Assembly (NCBI GenBank): GCA_009777095.1
Contig: WRMN01000001.1
Span: forward strand, 124,001 to 188,000
Reading direction: 5' to 3'
Length of the DNA: 64,000 bases
DNA from: Bacteroidales bacterium
Lineage (GTDB): Bacteria > Bacteroidota > Bacteroidia > Bacteroidales > UBA932
The notes under the pieces were generated by a model, which made no database searches, was not told where the DNA came from, and saw nothing but the letters and a program-made list of their open reading frames with translations. Positions 42,360 through 51,686 of the stretch are shown piece after piece. Both the position numbers and the translations under genes were made by a program. How positions within the stretch are numbered: the first letter of the stretch is position 1; each line of letters begins with the position of its first letter.

Positions 42360-43916
42360 ATGTATGAACTGAAAACTACAAGGCGGTTAAAATCAATGTT
42401 TTACAAAATATTGAACGGAGGATTTATAGCTTTAAGCCTGCTGTGCGCGCACACAGCACAGGCGCAGGTCTGCGCAACGGTAGGCAACATTATTAAGAGT
42501 GTGAGCTTATCGAAAAACGGAGCTGTTTACGACAACTTAATTACTTGGGATATACCTGCCACCCTGCCGCCCAATGCCAACGGCTATATTATATATGAGT
42601 ATAAAGGAGGAGCCGAATGTACGGTAATCATTACCACTATAAATAACCTTTCTGCAACTTCTTACGCCGATGCCGGCGCAGGCCTCACCACTAAAAGCTA
42701 TGCAATGGCTATAAATACCACCACAGAGCCTGAGCCTATAACACAGCAACATGCAAAGGCGGTAATTACGGCTGTTGATTTTGACCCTTGCACCTACGAG
42801 GCGGAAATTCATTGGACACCTTATACAGGGTGGGAGGAGGAAGATACGGAGTACGCTGTACTTTGGGGTGGTTGGGAGTCAAGCGCTACTTTGGTTGAAC
42901 AGCTTTCGGCTGCTTCTTACGTCTGGCAGAATCCTCCTACGCGGCAAAATGATACAATATGGTTAGTAGCCCGAAACAAAAACGATATTACGGCTGTCAG
43001 CATAGCGGCTCCTTATCCCTTTTATTTTGACGCCCCGCACCTTCCTGTATATATCTGTTTATCGGAATTACAGGATAACGGCGGTAATCATACCCTGACT
43101 TTTGAAATAGACCCTAATACGCAACTAACCGATTTTGAAGTGCAACGCGCAACGGATAGTGGGGAGTTTTCATCTATCTTTAGTTTTAATGATAAAAATT
43201 TATCAAATTACACAGACGCCGCAGGCCTTGGCCTGTTTCGTTATCGTATAGTTGCAAAAAATGCCTGCGGAAATGTGGTGTGTACAAGTAATGAGATAGT
43301 GAACATTCAACTGCAAATACTGCTTGGCGAAAATAACTGGCAGCTGCAATGGTTGCACGCTAATCCTAACCTCATAGAAGTTTACACCCTCGACAGGATA
43401 CAACCTAATTCGGAAAATTTATTGACATATAGTCCTGCTACCACTTACATTGACCCTATTCCGACTATGTTAGATGCCTCTTTGCAGTTTTGTTATACGA
43501 TTACAGGAATAAGCGTTAATATTACAGCAGTAGGACTGCCGTGTACAAGCATAGTAAGTTCTTCCGAAAATTGCGTGTATTATCGGCCTACGGTAACCAT
43601 GCCCGATGCGGTTGATCCCTTGAGCAGGGTGGTAAATCCGCAGACAGGGCGGGCGCGCAATCAATTCGGCCCGATAATTAATGCCGACCCGCGAAGCTAC
43701 AGCTACCGACTGACCATCTTAAACCGTAATGGCGCAGTAGTAGCCGATATAGTTAAAAATATAGACGATAATCCCTTGGACAAATCATGGGACGGCCATT
43801 TGAAAAACGGCAATCAAGGCCCCGAAGAAGTATATACCTACCATTTATCGGTGGACTTTGAAGGTGGAAACCAGCAAATAATGACAGGCACAGTGGTCGT
43901 TGTGTATTCGGAGTGA
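42360..43916 (+). CDS. Secreted protein with gliding-motility/type IX C-terminal domain
   Basis: A signal peptide (GGFIALSLLCAHTAQAQ) is followed by about 380 residues of fibronectin- or Ig-like beta repeats. The C-terminal segment SYRLTILNRNGAVVADI, then WDGHLKNGN and EEVYTYHLSVDFEGG, fits the gliding-motility-associated C-terminal domain that targets type B cargo to the type IX secretion system. The start may be the ATG at 42360 or at 42396. It ends 4 bases before the relA/spoT start; that linkage may be accidental. The ligand is unknown. Confidence 0.75.
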   Translation: MYELKTTRRLKSMFYKILNGGFIALSLLCAHTAQAQVCATVGNIIKSVSLSKNGAVYDNLITWDIPATLPPNANGYIIYEYKGGAECTVIITTINNLSATSYADAGAGLTTKSYAMAINTTTEPEPITQQHAKAVITAVDFDPCTYEAEIHWTPYTGWEEEDTEYAVLWGGWESSATLVEQLSAASYVWQNPPTRQNDTIWLVARNKNDITAVSIAAPYPFYFDAPHLPVYICLSELQDNGGNHTLTFEIDPNTQLTDFEVQRATDSGEFSSIFSFNDKNLSNYTDAAGLGLFRYRIVAKNACGNVVCTSNEIVNIQLQILLGENNWQLQWLHANPNLIEVYTLDRIQPNSENLLTYSPATTYIDPIPTMLDASLQFCYTITGISVNITAVGLPCTSIVSSSENCVYYRPTVTMPDAVDPLSRVVNPQTGRARNQFGPIINADPRSYSYRLTILNRNGAVVADIVKNIDDNPLDKSWDGHLKNGNQGPEEVYTYHLSVDFEGGNQQIMTGTVVVVYSE

Positions 43917-43920
43917 GATT

Positions 43921-46167
43921 ATGGACGAAGAAAATAAAAATAAAGAAATGATTGAGGCGGCCTTTGCCGAATTAGCGCAGCTTGTTTACGACCGTTGCAG
44001 CAAGGAAGAAAGACTGTCGATTCGCAAGGCTTTTAATCTGGCTAATGATGCGCACAAAGAGGCGACCCGCCTCTCGGGCGAACCTTATATTATACACCCT
44101 GTAGAAGTGGCTAAGATTGTGGTAAGCAAGATAGGCCTTTCCTATAAATCTACTGTGGCTGCCTTATTGCACGACGTAGTAGAAGATTCCCACTATACCG
44201 TAGATGATATTCGGCAACGTTTCGGCGATAAAATTGCATCAATCGTTGACGGACTGACGAAAATTGAAGGCGTATTTGAAGGTGACACTTCCTTGCAGGC
44301 CGAAAATTTTAAACGGATTTTGCAGACACTGACCGACGACCTGCGGGTAATCCTGATTAAAATGGCCGACCGCTTGCATAATATGCGCACCTTGGGCGCC
44401 ATGCCCGAAAATAAACGGGCGAAAATAGTGGGCGAAACCATGTATTTCTTCGTTCCCTTAGCGCACCGCTTAGGCCTCTATGAAATAAAAACGGAATTGG
44501 AAAATCTTTGCCTGAAGCATTCTTTACCGGAGGAATACAATACTATTCAACGTAAATTAGAAGAAGGCGAGGAAGCGCGGCAGGAATTTATTCAACGTTT
44601 TATCCGACCGGTGAAAGAAAAATTATTGTCGGAAGGCTTGCAGGTAAAGGTGAAAGGATATACGCGCTCCGTTTACTCGGTCTGGCATAAGATGAATAGC
44701 AGGAACATTCCCTTTGAGGAAGTGAGCGACCTCTTTGCCGTAAGCATTGTTTTTGAGACCTCCGCAGAAACGACTGAACGCGCCCAGTGTTGGAAAATTT
44801 ATCAACTGATTACCGAGGTTTACCGCTCGCTTCCCAACCGCTTAATAGACTGGACAAATACGCCAAAAGTAAATGGTTATGAGGCTTTGCACTGCACCTT
44901 AGTCGGCCCCTTGGGCAGTTGGGTGGAAGTGCAAATCCGTTCGCGACGAATGGACGAAATTGCAAAGCATGGCGTGGTAGCGCACTGGAAATATAAAATA
45001 GGCATTGATCAGGAAAACGAGCTTGGAAAATGGCTGGAACAGGTGAAAGATATTTTTAACTACCCATCTGACGACCAAAGTACCTTAGCCTTTCTCGACC
45101 GTTTCCGATCGGGTTTATTAGCCTTTGAAGTTTATGTTTATACGCCGAAAGGAGAGTCAAAAGCCCTTCCGCAGGGGGCTACCGTACTCGACTTTGCGTA
45201 TAATGTGCATACCGGCCTCGGTAATAAAGCTATTGCTGCAAAGGTTAACCATAAATTGCAAGCCTTAAACTATACCCTGAAAAGCGGCGATCAGGTAGAA
45301 ATTATTACTGCTGAAACCCAACGGCCGCAAGCCGACTGGCTTGATATGGTAATAACGCCGAAGGCGAAAAGCCGTATTATGGACGCTTTGAAAGAAGAAT
45401 TGGAAGGGCCTTATCAACAGGGACAGCAAATGCTGGAGTCTGCTTTAAGAAAAATAGGAATTACCTTATTTGGGCGAGTAGTCAATAAGCTGATAACCGT
45501 TTATAAAGCTACAAGCAAGCACGATTTATTTACCAAAATAGCTGCCGGCGTAATTAATTTATCCGATTTGGAAACAATATTGCGCTACAATACCCCGAAC
45601 AAACGGGTACGCTACTGGGGATTGCAATTTATACCCTTTGTGGGCGGCGGCGATAAACGCAAGGAAGAACAGGAAAAAGAAAAAATTAACAAGAAAAACA
45701 CCTACCTCCTGAAAGAAATGGCCGAGGGAAAAGCAAAACTTTCCTACAAAGCCGCTCCCTGCTGCAACCCTATTCCGGGCGACGATATTATTTGTTTTTT
45801 AGACGAAGTCGGCACCGGGGTAACTATCCACAAAACCAAATGCAGGGAAGCCTTACAAATCTCGGCACAGCACGGCGAACGCATTATCTCGGCCCGCTGG
45901 GCGAAACACACAGCCATGTCGTTCCTCGTGCGCTTGGAAATGCGGGGTGTTGACCGCATTGGTATCCTGAAAGATATTACCGATGTGATTACCGGAGAAT
46001 TGAGCGTCAATATCCGCAGAATAAATTTGATGGCGCATGATGGTATATTTGAAGCAGAAATAGATCTTTATGTACATGATACAGAAGACCTTGAAGCCTT
46101 AATCGGCAATGTGAAGAAAATCAAAGGAGTGGTGAGTGTTAAACGGGGTGCAAAGGTCGATAATTAG
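43921..46167 (+). CDS. Bifunctional (p)ppGpp synthetase/hydrolase
   Basis: The 748-residue RelA/SpoT homologue has the HD hydrolase domain (HPVEVAKIVVSKIGL, ALLHDVVEDS, MADRLHNMRTL), the synthetase domain (VKGYTRSVYSVWHKM, then NGYEALHCTLVGPLGSWVEVQIRS), a TGS domain (VYTPKGESKALPQGATVLDFAY) and a C-terminal ACT domain. The intact HD motif suggests both synthesis and hydrolysis of the alarmone. The ATG at 43921 is chosen because an upstream start would overlap the preceding gene. Confidence 0.95.
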   Translation: MDEENKNKEMIEAAFAELAQLVYDRCSKEERLSIRKAFNLANDAHKEATRLSGEPYIIHPVEVAKIVVSKIGLSYKSTVAALLHDVVEDSHYTVDDIRQRFGDKIASIVDGLTKIEGVFEGDTSLQAENFKRILQTLTDDLRVILIKMADRLHNMRTLGAMPENKRAKIVGETMYFFVPLAHRLGLYEIKTELENLCLKHSLPEEYNTIQRKLEEGEEARQEFIQRFIRPVKEKLLSEGLQVKVKGYTRSVYSVWHKMNSRNIPFEEVSDLFAVSIVFETSAETTERAQCWKIYQLITEVYRSLPNRLIDWTNTPKVNGYEALHCTLVGPLGSWVEVQIRSRRMDEIAKHGVVAHWKYKIGIDQENELGKWLEQVKDIFNYPSDDQSTLAFLDRFRSGLLAFEVYVYTPKGESKALPQGATVLDFAYNVHTGLGNKAIAAKVNHKLQALNYTLKSGDQVEIITAETQRPQADWLDMVITPKAKSRIMDALKEELEGPYQQGQQMLESALRKIGITLFGRVVNKLITVYKATSKHDLFTKIAAGVINLSDLETILRYNTPNKRVRYWGLQFIPFVGGGDKRKEEQEKEKINKKNTYLLKEMAEGKAKLSYKAAPCCNPIPGDDIICFLDEVGTGVTIHKTKCREALQISAQHGERIISARWAKHTAMSFLVRLEMRGVDRIGILKDITDVITGELSVNIRRINLMAHDGIFEAEIDLYVHDTEDLEALIGNVKKIKGVVSVKRGAKVDN

Positions 46168-46198
46168 CGCCAATACGCTAAATGTGAAAATTAATGCT

Positions 46199-46206
46199 TA
46201 TATTTG
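46199..46206 (+). promoter_or_regulatory. -7 box for the DUF4290 gene
   Basis: TATATTTG lies 12 bases before the ATG at 46219. murA and ftsK follow and may share this transcript. Confidence 0.55.
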
Positions 46207-46218
46207 CACAATATTTTA

Positions 46219-46908
46219 ATGAATATGCAGAACGATAAAGATGTTTTATATCCTTTTACGGAATATAATACCCAACGAAAAAAATTAGTCTTGCCCGAAT
46301 ATGGCCGCTATATTCAGCGCATGATACAGCAGGTGTCGGAGATTGAAGATCGGGAAAAACGAAACGAACAAATTAGAGCGGTAGTAAGCGTAATGGGCGA
46401 ATTAAATCCCCACCTGCGCGATGTAAATGATTTCAAACATAAACTTTGGGACCACGTACACATTATTTCCGATTTTTCTATTGATATTGACAGCCCCTAT
46501 CCCATGCCGACCCGCGAATCGTTTCAGGAACGGCCTCAGACTATTCCCTATCCTTCGACGCCGGTAAAAATTATGCACTATGGGCGCGGCATTCAGAATA
46601 TGGTTGAAGCCTTAGCCGAACGTCCTGATAATGAGGAACGACAAACTGTTGCCATTATGATTGCCACTTACATGAAGCGCGACTACCTGATGTGGAATAA
46701 GGATATTGTTACCGATGAAATTATTCTTCGCGACCTTACTTCCTTGTCGAAAGGGCGCATTACCTTTCCACCCGACACCAAGTTAGCCGACATGCAGGTG
46801 CCCTTAATGCTGAATGGAAAGATGAACGGCAGTATGGGAATGGGTATGGGCAGGAAGAAAAAGAAGAAAAAGAAAAAGAAGAAAATTTACAAAAGTGGAC
46901 AACAATAG
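46219..46908 (+). CDS. DUF4290 family protein with lysine-rich tail
   Basis: The protein matches DUF4290, a Bacteroidetes-only family (LYPFTEYNTQRKKLVLPEYG, then LNPHLRDVNDFKHKLWDHVH and MLWNK-type helices). Its function is unknown. The C-terminus ends in a run of ten lysines after MGMGMGR, which could bind nucleic acid; this is inference. It precedes murA by 51 bases, a gene order common in Bacteroidetes. Of the starts at 46219 and 46225, the first is used here. Confidence 0.88.
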   Translation: MNMQNDKDVLYPFTEYNTQRKKLVLPEYGRYIQRMIQQVSEIEDREKRNEQIRAVVSVMGELNPHLRDVNDFKHKLWDHVHIISDFSIDIDSPYPMPTRESFQERPQTIPYPSTPVKIMHYGRGIQNMVEALAERPDNEERQTVAIMIATYMKRDYLMWNKDIVTDEIILRDLTSLSKGRITFPPDTKLADMQVPLMLNGKMNGSMGMGMGRKKKKKKKKKKIYKSGQQ

Positions 46909-46959
46909 TTTAAGGTTCAATTGAACTTTGGACTTATAAATCTTGAACTTTAAACTAAT

Positions 46960-48270
46960 ATGGCTATTTTTTGCGTAGAAGGCGGACATTCCTTGCAAGG
47001 CGATATTACTCCACAAGGCGCCAAAAATGAAGTTTTGCAGATATTATGCGCCACTTTGCTGACGCCCGAAAAGATTACAATAAACAATGTACCGGAAATT
47101 GTAGATGTGCTGCGTTTAATTGAACTCCTCCGTGATATGGGCGTGGAAGTTGAACGTTTGGGCGAAGGGCAATATAGCTTTAAAGCGGTAAACGTAAATA
47201 TTGATTACCTGAAAACATCTGAATTTCGAAAAAAATCAGCTGCCTTGCGTGGTTCGGTAATGATAGTAGGCCCGCTGCTGGCGCGTTTTGGCGTGGGTTA
47301 TATGCCGCGCCCGGGAGGCGACCAGATAGGCCGCCGCCGCTTAGATACCCACTTTATAGGCTTCGAAAAATTAGGCGCCAAATTCAATTACGACACCGAA
47401 TCAAGTTTTTATCAGGTGGAAGCGAAACAACTGAAAGGCTGTTATATGTTGCTTGACGAGGCCTCAGTAACCGGTACCGCTAATATTGTGATGGCGGCTG
47501 TGCTTGCCTCAGGAACTACCACCATTTACAACGCTGCCTGTGAACCTTACCTTCAGCAATTGTGCAAAATGTTAGTGCGCATGGGCGCCAAGATTGAAGG
47601 TATAAGCTCCAATCTCTTAACCATTGAAGGCGTAACTTCATTGCACGGCACAGAACATACGGTGCTGCCCGATATGATAGAGGTAGGCAGTTTTATCGGT
47701 ATGGCGGCCATGACCCGCAGCGCCTTGCGTATAAAAAATGTAGCCTATAAAGAATTGGGCATTATCCCCGACCAGTTCCGCCGATTGGGTATCTGCATCA
47801 ATTGCGAAGACGACGATATTGTGCTGCCTGCTCAGGAACATTACGAAATAGAATCCTTTATCGACGGATCTATCATGACCATTGCTGATGCGCCCTGGCC
47901 GGGACTGACACCCGACCTGCTAAGCATATTCCTTGTAGTAGCCACGCAGGCCAAAGGAACAGCGCTGATTCATCAAAAAATGTTTGAAAGCCGACTGTTT
48001 TTTGTTGATAAACTTATTGATATGGGAGCGCAGATTATCCTCTGCGACCCGCACCGCGCCACAGTAGTTGGGCATAATCATACCATGCAGTTACGGCCTG
48101 CAGTGATGGTATCGCCCGATATCCGCGCCGGCATCGCTTTACTCATTGCGGCCATGAATGCCAAAGGAACAAGTTATATTCACAATATAGAACAAATAGA
48201 CCGCGGCTATCAGCATATTGATACACGCCTGAATGCCTTAGGTGCAAAAATTAAAAGAGTAGATGGCTAA
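46960..48270 (+). CDS. murA: UDP-N-acetylglucosamine 1-carboxyvinyltransferase, Asp-type
   Basis: MurA transfers enolpyruvate from PEP to UDP-GlcNAc, the first committed step of murein synthesis. The 436-residue protein has the family start GGHSLQGDITPQGAKNE and the catalytic loop RPGGDQIGRRRLDTHF. In this loop Asp121 replaces the Cys (Cys115 in E. coli) that fosfomycin alkylates. This replacement is known from other naturally fosfomycin-insensitive MurA enzymes. The stop overlaps ftsK by eight bases. Confidence 0.96.
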   Translation: MAIFCVEGGHSLQGDITPQGAKNEVLQILCATLLTPEKITINNVPEIVDVLRLIELLRDMGVEVERLGEGQYSFKAVNVNIDYLKTSEFRKKSAALRGSVMIVGPLLARFGVGYMPRPGGDQIGRRRLDTHFIGFEKLGAKFNYDTESSFYQVEAKQLKGCYMLLDEASVTGTANIVMAAVLASGTTTIYNAACEPYLQQLCKMLVRMGAKIEGISSNLLTIEGVTSLHGTEHTVLPDMIEVGSFIGMAAMTRSALRIKNVAYKELGIIPDQFRRLGICINCEDDDIVLPAQEHYEIESFIDGSIMTIADAPWPGLTPDLLSIFLVVATQAKGTALIHQKMFESRLFFVDKLIDMGAQIILCDPHRATVVGHNHTMQLRPAVMVSPDIRAGIALLIAAMNAKGTSYIHNIEQIDRGYQHIDTRLNALGAKIKRVDG

Positions 48271-50620
48271 GAATAGAAAGAAAGAAAAAAAGATTCCTTT
48301 TTGGAAAGATGATCGCTGGCGTTTCCTCGTTGGCGTTCTATTGTGCATTTTTACGCTCTATACTTTGATTGCTTTGATTTCGTACATCTTTACATGGAAC
48401 AAGGACCAAAGCATGCTGCAAAATCCACAAGCGGGAAGTATAATGGAAGCTGCTAATAGCGCAGGAAAACAAGGCTTTAACTGGGCGCACATACTTATAG
48501 GCCGTTATTTCGGTATAGCCGCTTTCTTTATCCCTTATATGACCCTCATGTGGGGCTTGTATTTGTTGAAAGTAAAAGCGCCCTCTATACTGAAAAATTT
48601 CATACTTTCTACTACCGGCCTGATTTTATTTTCCGTTATTCTGGGATTTGCTTTTATGCATACCCCATGGATAGGCTTGTTGGGTAACGGTTTGGGAGGA
48701 AGCAACGGACTTAATTCCGCCCGATGGTTAGAAGTGCAATTAGGTTATCCGGGTACGGCTTTACTCCTCCTATTCTTCTTATTAGTTTGGTCTGTAATGG
48801 TGAATAATCGGTTTATAAACTTCTTGGAAAATATTTTCCGACGTAAAAAACAAAATGTGGAAGAAGTAGAAACGGAACAAGAAGAAGATAAGGAAGAAAA
48901 GGTGGAAGAAAAGAAAGAAGTAAAAAATGAATATGATGTGGAATTTGATATAGAGGAAACAGAAGATGATATTATGGAAAATATCGGAGAAGAAGAAACA
49001 GATGAAAGAGCAGAAAGAAGTGAAGAAGCAGAAATAGACTTTTATCCGGAAGATAATGAGACAGAAGATGAAGATAAAATTCCGCTATCGGTATTGAACG
49101 ACCAAACACTCTTTGACCCTACATTGGAGCTGTCGGTTTACAAACGCCCGCCGCTTGATTTACTGAACGACCACAAATCGGCCAATGCCAAGGTAAGCGA
49201 GATGGAATTGGAGAAAAATAAAAATAAAATTGTAAAAACACTGAACGATTATAAGATTGGCATTGATAAAATTATTGCCACTATCGGCCCCACAGTTACC
49301 TTATATGAAATAGTGCCAAAGGCAGGCGTGCGCATAGCGGCCATCAAGCGCTTGGAGGACGATATTGCCTTGAGTTTGGCCGCCCTTGGCATTCGCATCA
49401 TAGCTCCTATTCCCGGAAAAGGAACGGTGGGGATTGAAGTTCCCAACGAACGCCCTGAAATTGTGTCTATGCTGTCGGTGCTAAGTTCGCGCAAATTTCA
49501 GGAAGCCAAATACGACTTGCCGGTGGTGATGGGAAAGACCATTTCCAACGAAACCTATACCTTCGATTTAGCAAAAGTGCCTCACCTCTTGGTGGCAGGA
49601 GCTACAGGACAGGGGAAATCAGTAGGCCTAAACGCTATTCTTACCTCTTTATTGTATAAAAAGCACCCCGCTGAATTGAAATTTGTGCTGATTGACCCAA
49701 AAAAAGTGGAGTTAACCCTCTATTCCAAATTGGAGCGGCATTTTTTGGCAAAATTACCCGATGCCGATGAAACCATTATTACCGATACCCAAAAGGTAGT
49801 ATATACGCTGAAGTCGTTGTGTATAGAAATGGATAGCCGCTACGACTTATTGAAACTGGCGCAGGTACGAAATATTAAGGAGTACAACGAACGCTTTGCC
49901 AGCCGCCGCCTGAATCCTTTGAAAGGCCATCGTTACCTGCCTTACATAGTAGTAGTGATTGATGAGTTTGCCGACCTGTTAATGACCGCCGGTCGTGAAA
50001 TAGAGGAGCCTATAGCCCGATTGGCGCAATTAGCCCGCGCTATCGGCGTCCATTTGGTAATTGCCACGCAGCGGCCTACTACCAATATTATTACCGGATT
50101 GATTAAGGCTAATTTCCCTGCCCGCATAGCCTTCCGTGTAATTTCCGGCGTTGATTCGCGTACTATTTTGGATACCACTGGAGCGAACCAATTAGTGGGA
50201 AAAGGCGATATGTTGGTATCTACCGGCAATGAAATGATTAGGGTGCAATGCGCCTTCGTGGATACGCCTGAGGTTGAAAAAATATGCGATTACATAGGAG
50301 CGCAACGCGGTTATCCACATGCCCATTATTTGCCTGAATACACGGGAGATGAAGGAGGCGCCGGCGGAGCAGTGGACACAGATTTGTCGCAACGCGATAA
50401 GTTATTTGAAGAAGCAGCTCGTTTAGTTGTGCAGTACCAACAGGGCTCTACCTCGCTTATACAAAGAAAATTAAATCTTGGCTACAATCGCGCAGGCCGC
50501 ATTATGGACCAACTTGAGGCTTCAGGTATTGTAGGTCCCTTTGAGGGCAGCAAGGCGCGTCAAGTGCTTATTTCCGACTTTGTTACGCTTGATAATAAGT
50601 TAAAAGCGCTGAACGAATGA
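48263..50620 (+). CDS. ftsK: FtsK/SpoIIIE DNA translocase
   Basis: The 785-residue protein has four membrane helices in residues about 23-185, a highly acidic Glu/Asp-rich linker (about 200-285), and the motor domain with Walker A VAGATGQGKSVGLN and Walker B IVVVIDEFADLLM. A C-terminal winged-helix gamma domain (LIQRKLNLGYNRAGRIMDQLE) would read oriented chromosome sequences. It pumps chromosome ends away from the closing septum. It overlaps murA by eight bases, so the two are translationally linked. Confidence 0.95.
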   Translation: MAKNRKKEKKIPFWKDDRWRFLVGVLLCIFTLYTLIALISYIFTWNKDQSMLQNPQAGSIMEAANSAGKQGFNWAHILIGRYFGIAAFFIPYMTLMWGLYLLKVKAPSILKNFILSTTGLILFSVILGFAFMHTPWIGLLGNGLGGSNGLNSARWLEVQLGYPGTALLLLFFLLVWSVMVNNRFINFLENIFRRKKQNVEEVETEQEEDKEEKVEEKKEVKNEYDVEFDIEETEDDIMENIGEEETDERAERSEEAEIDFYPEDNETEDEDKIPLSVLNDQTLFDPTLELSVYKRPPLDLLNDHKSANAKVSEMELEKNKNKIVKTLNDYKIGIDKIIATIGPTVTLYEIVPKAGVRIAAIKRLEDDIALSLAALGIRIIAPIPGKGTVGIEVPNERPEIVSMLSVLSSRKFQEAKYDLPVVMGKTISNETYTFDLAKVPHLLVAGATGQGKSVGLNAILTSLLYKKHPAELKFVLIDPKKVELTLYSKLERHFLAKLPDADETIITDTQKVVYTLKSLCIEMDSRYDLLKLAQVRNIKEYNERFASRRLNPLKGHRYLPYIVVVIDEFADLLMTAGREIEEPIARLAQLARAIGVHLVIATQRPTTNIITGLIKANFPARIAFRVISGVDSRTILDTTGANQLVGKGDMLVSTGNEMIRVQCAFVDTPEVEKICDYIGAQRGYPHAHYLPEYTGDEGGAGGAVDTDLSQRDKLFEEAARLVVQYQQGSTSLIQRKLNLGYNRAGRIMDQLEASGIVGPFEGSKARQVLISDFVTLDNKLKALNE

Positions 50621-50673
50621 GAATTTTATGGTAAATAATTTGTTGTTTATTTGCTTTGTTCTCAGAAAATGCT

Positions 50674-50681
50674 TATATTTG
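50674..50681 (+). promoter_or_regulatory. -7 box for the PorP/SprF gene
   Basis: TATATTTG lies 31 bases before the ATG at 50713. Confidence 0.55.
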
Positions 50682-50712
50682 TAGTTTGGACTGATTTATA
50701 ACCAAAATCAAA

Positions 50713-51651
50713 ATGAAACGAAAATTAATTGTAGCAATAATCGCCGGGCTATTTTCCGGAACAATGTATGCGCAAAGCGACTTTGACTTTACACAACGCT
50801 GGTTTAATGAGTCAATGTATAATCCCGCTGCAGTGGGAAACAGTTTTTCCACAGGCTTTTTCCTGCATTCCCGCGCTCAATGGGTTGGACTTGATAGGGC
50901 TCCGGTAACCGTAGGCGGCGCTTTTGAGCACTACAGTCAGGAACTACGCTCAGGATTTGGCCTTACGATGGTAGGCGATTATATAGGCGTAAAACAAAAT
51001 TACCATATCCGCGCCGCCTACGCTTATATCATAGATTTAGGCTATGCCGGCATGCTTTCTATGGGCTTGTCGGGTGGAGTATTTTACAGGGGTTGGCGTA
51101 TCAACCCGGTGGCTCATTTGGACGATCCCGGCGACCTTACGCCACCCATATATAACGACACAAAAGAATATACGCCCGACTTCGATTTCGGTATAGAATA
51201 CAAAGGGCAGTTCAAGTTTGGACTAACGCTACGGCATATCGGCGGTAAATATCTGTCAACCGGCAATTATCCACCCGACTTCCATATATGGTCTTACCTT
51301 TCGTCCCGCTTTAACCTCAATAGTTCGGTAAGCATAGAGCCCTTAGCCTCATTTGCATGGAGAGCCAATATATCCAGAGTAGAGGGCGGATTTTTACTGT
51401 ATTTCCTTAAAACCACAAACTACGCTTCTTATAACGACCGTTTATGGGTAGGCGCCGTTTATCGTTCCGACCATAATGTAGCTTTAATGGCCGGCGTAAA
51501 TATTACGCCGCAATTGCGCCTCGGCTATTCATTTGATTACGGTTTTGGCAACGTAGCCTCCCTTGCCAATCTTGGTACGCATGAAATCTTTTTTGCATGG
51601 CAATTTAACCGCAAGTTTTATAAGGATATTTGCTGCCCGGCCTTTCAGTAA
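50713..51651 (+). CDS. PorP/SprF family type IX secretion membrane protein
   Basis: The 312-residue protein has a signal peptide (AIIAGLFSGTMYAQS) and the family opening DFTQRWFNESMYNPAAVGN, followed by a strand-rich barrel of the PorP/SprF kind. These outer-membrane proteins work with type B cargo that carries gliding-motility C-terminal domains. The next gene, 35 bases downstream, encodes such a cargo. The pair matches the SprF-SprB arrangement in concept. Confidence 0.92.
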   Translation: MKRKLIVAIIAGLFSGTMYAQSDFDFTQRWFNESMYNPAAVGNSFSTGFFLHSRAQWVGLDRAPVTVGGAFEHYSQELRSGFGLTMVGDYIGVKQNYHIRAAYAYIIDLGYAGMLSMGLSGGVFYRGWRINPVAHLDDPGDLTPPIYNDTKEYTPDFDFGIEYKGQFKFGLTLRHIGGKYLSTGNYPPDFHIWSYLSSRFNLNSSVSIEPLASFAWRANISRVEGGFLLYFLKTTNYASYNDRLWVGAVYRSDHNVALMAGVNITPQLRLGYSFDYGFGNVASLANLGTHEIFFAWQFNRKFYKDICCPAFQ

Positions 51652-51686
51652 CATATCAATTTCTTTAAAATTTATAAAAATAAATA

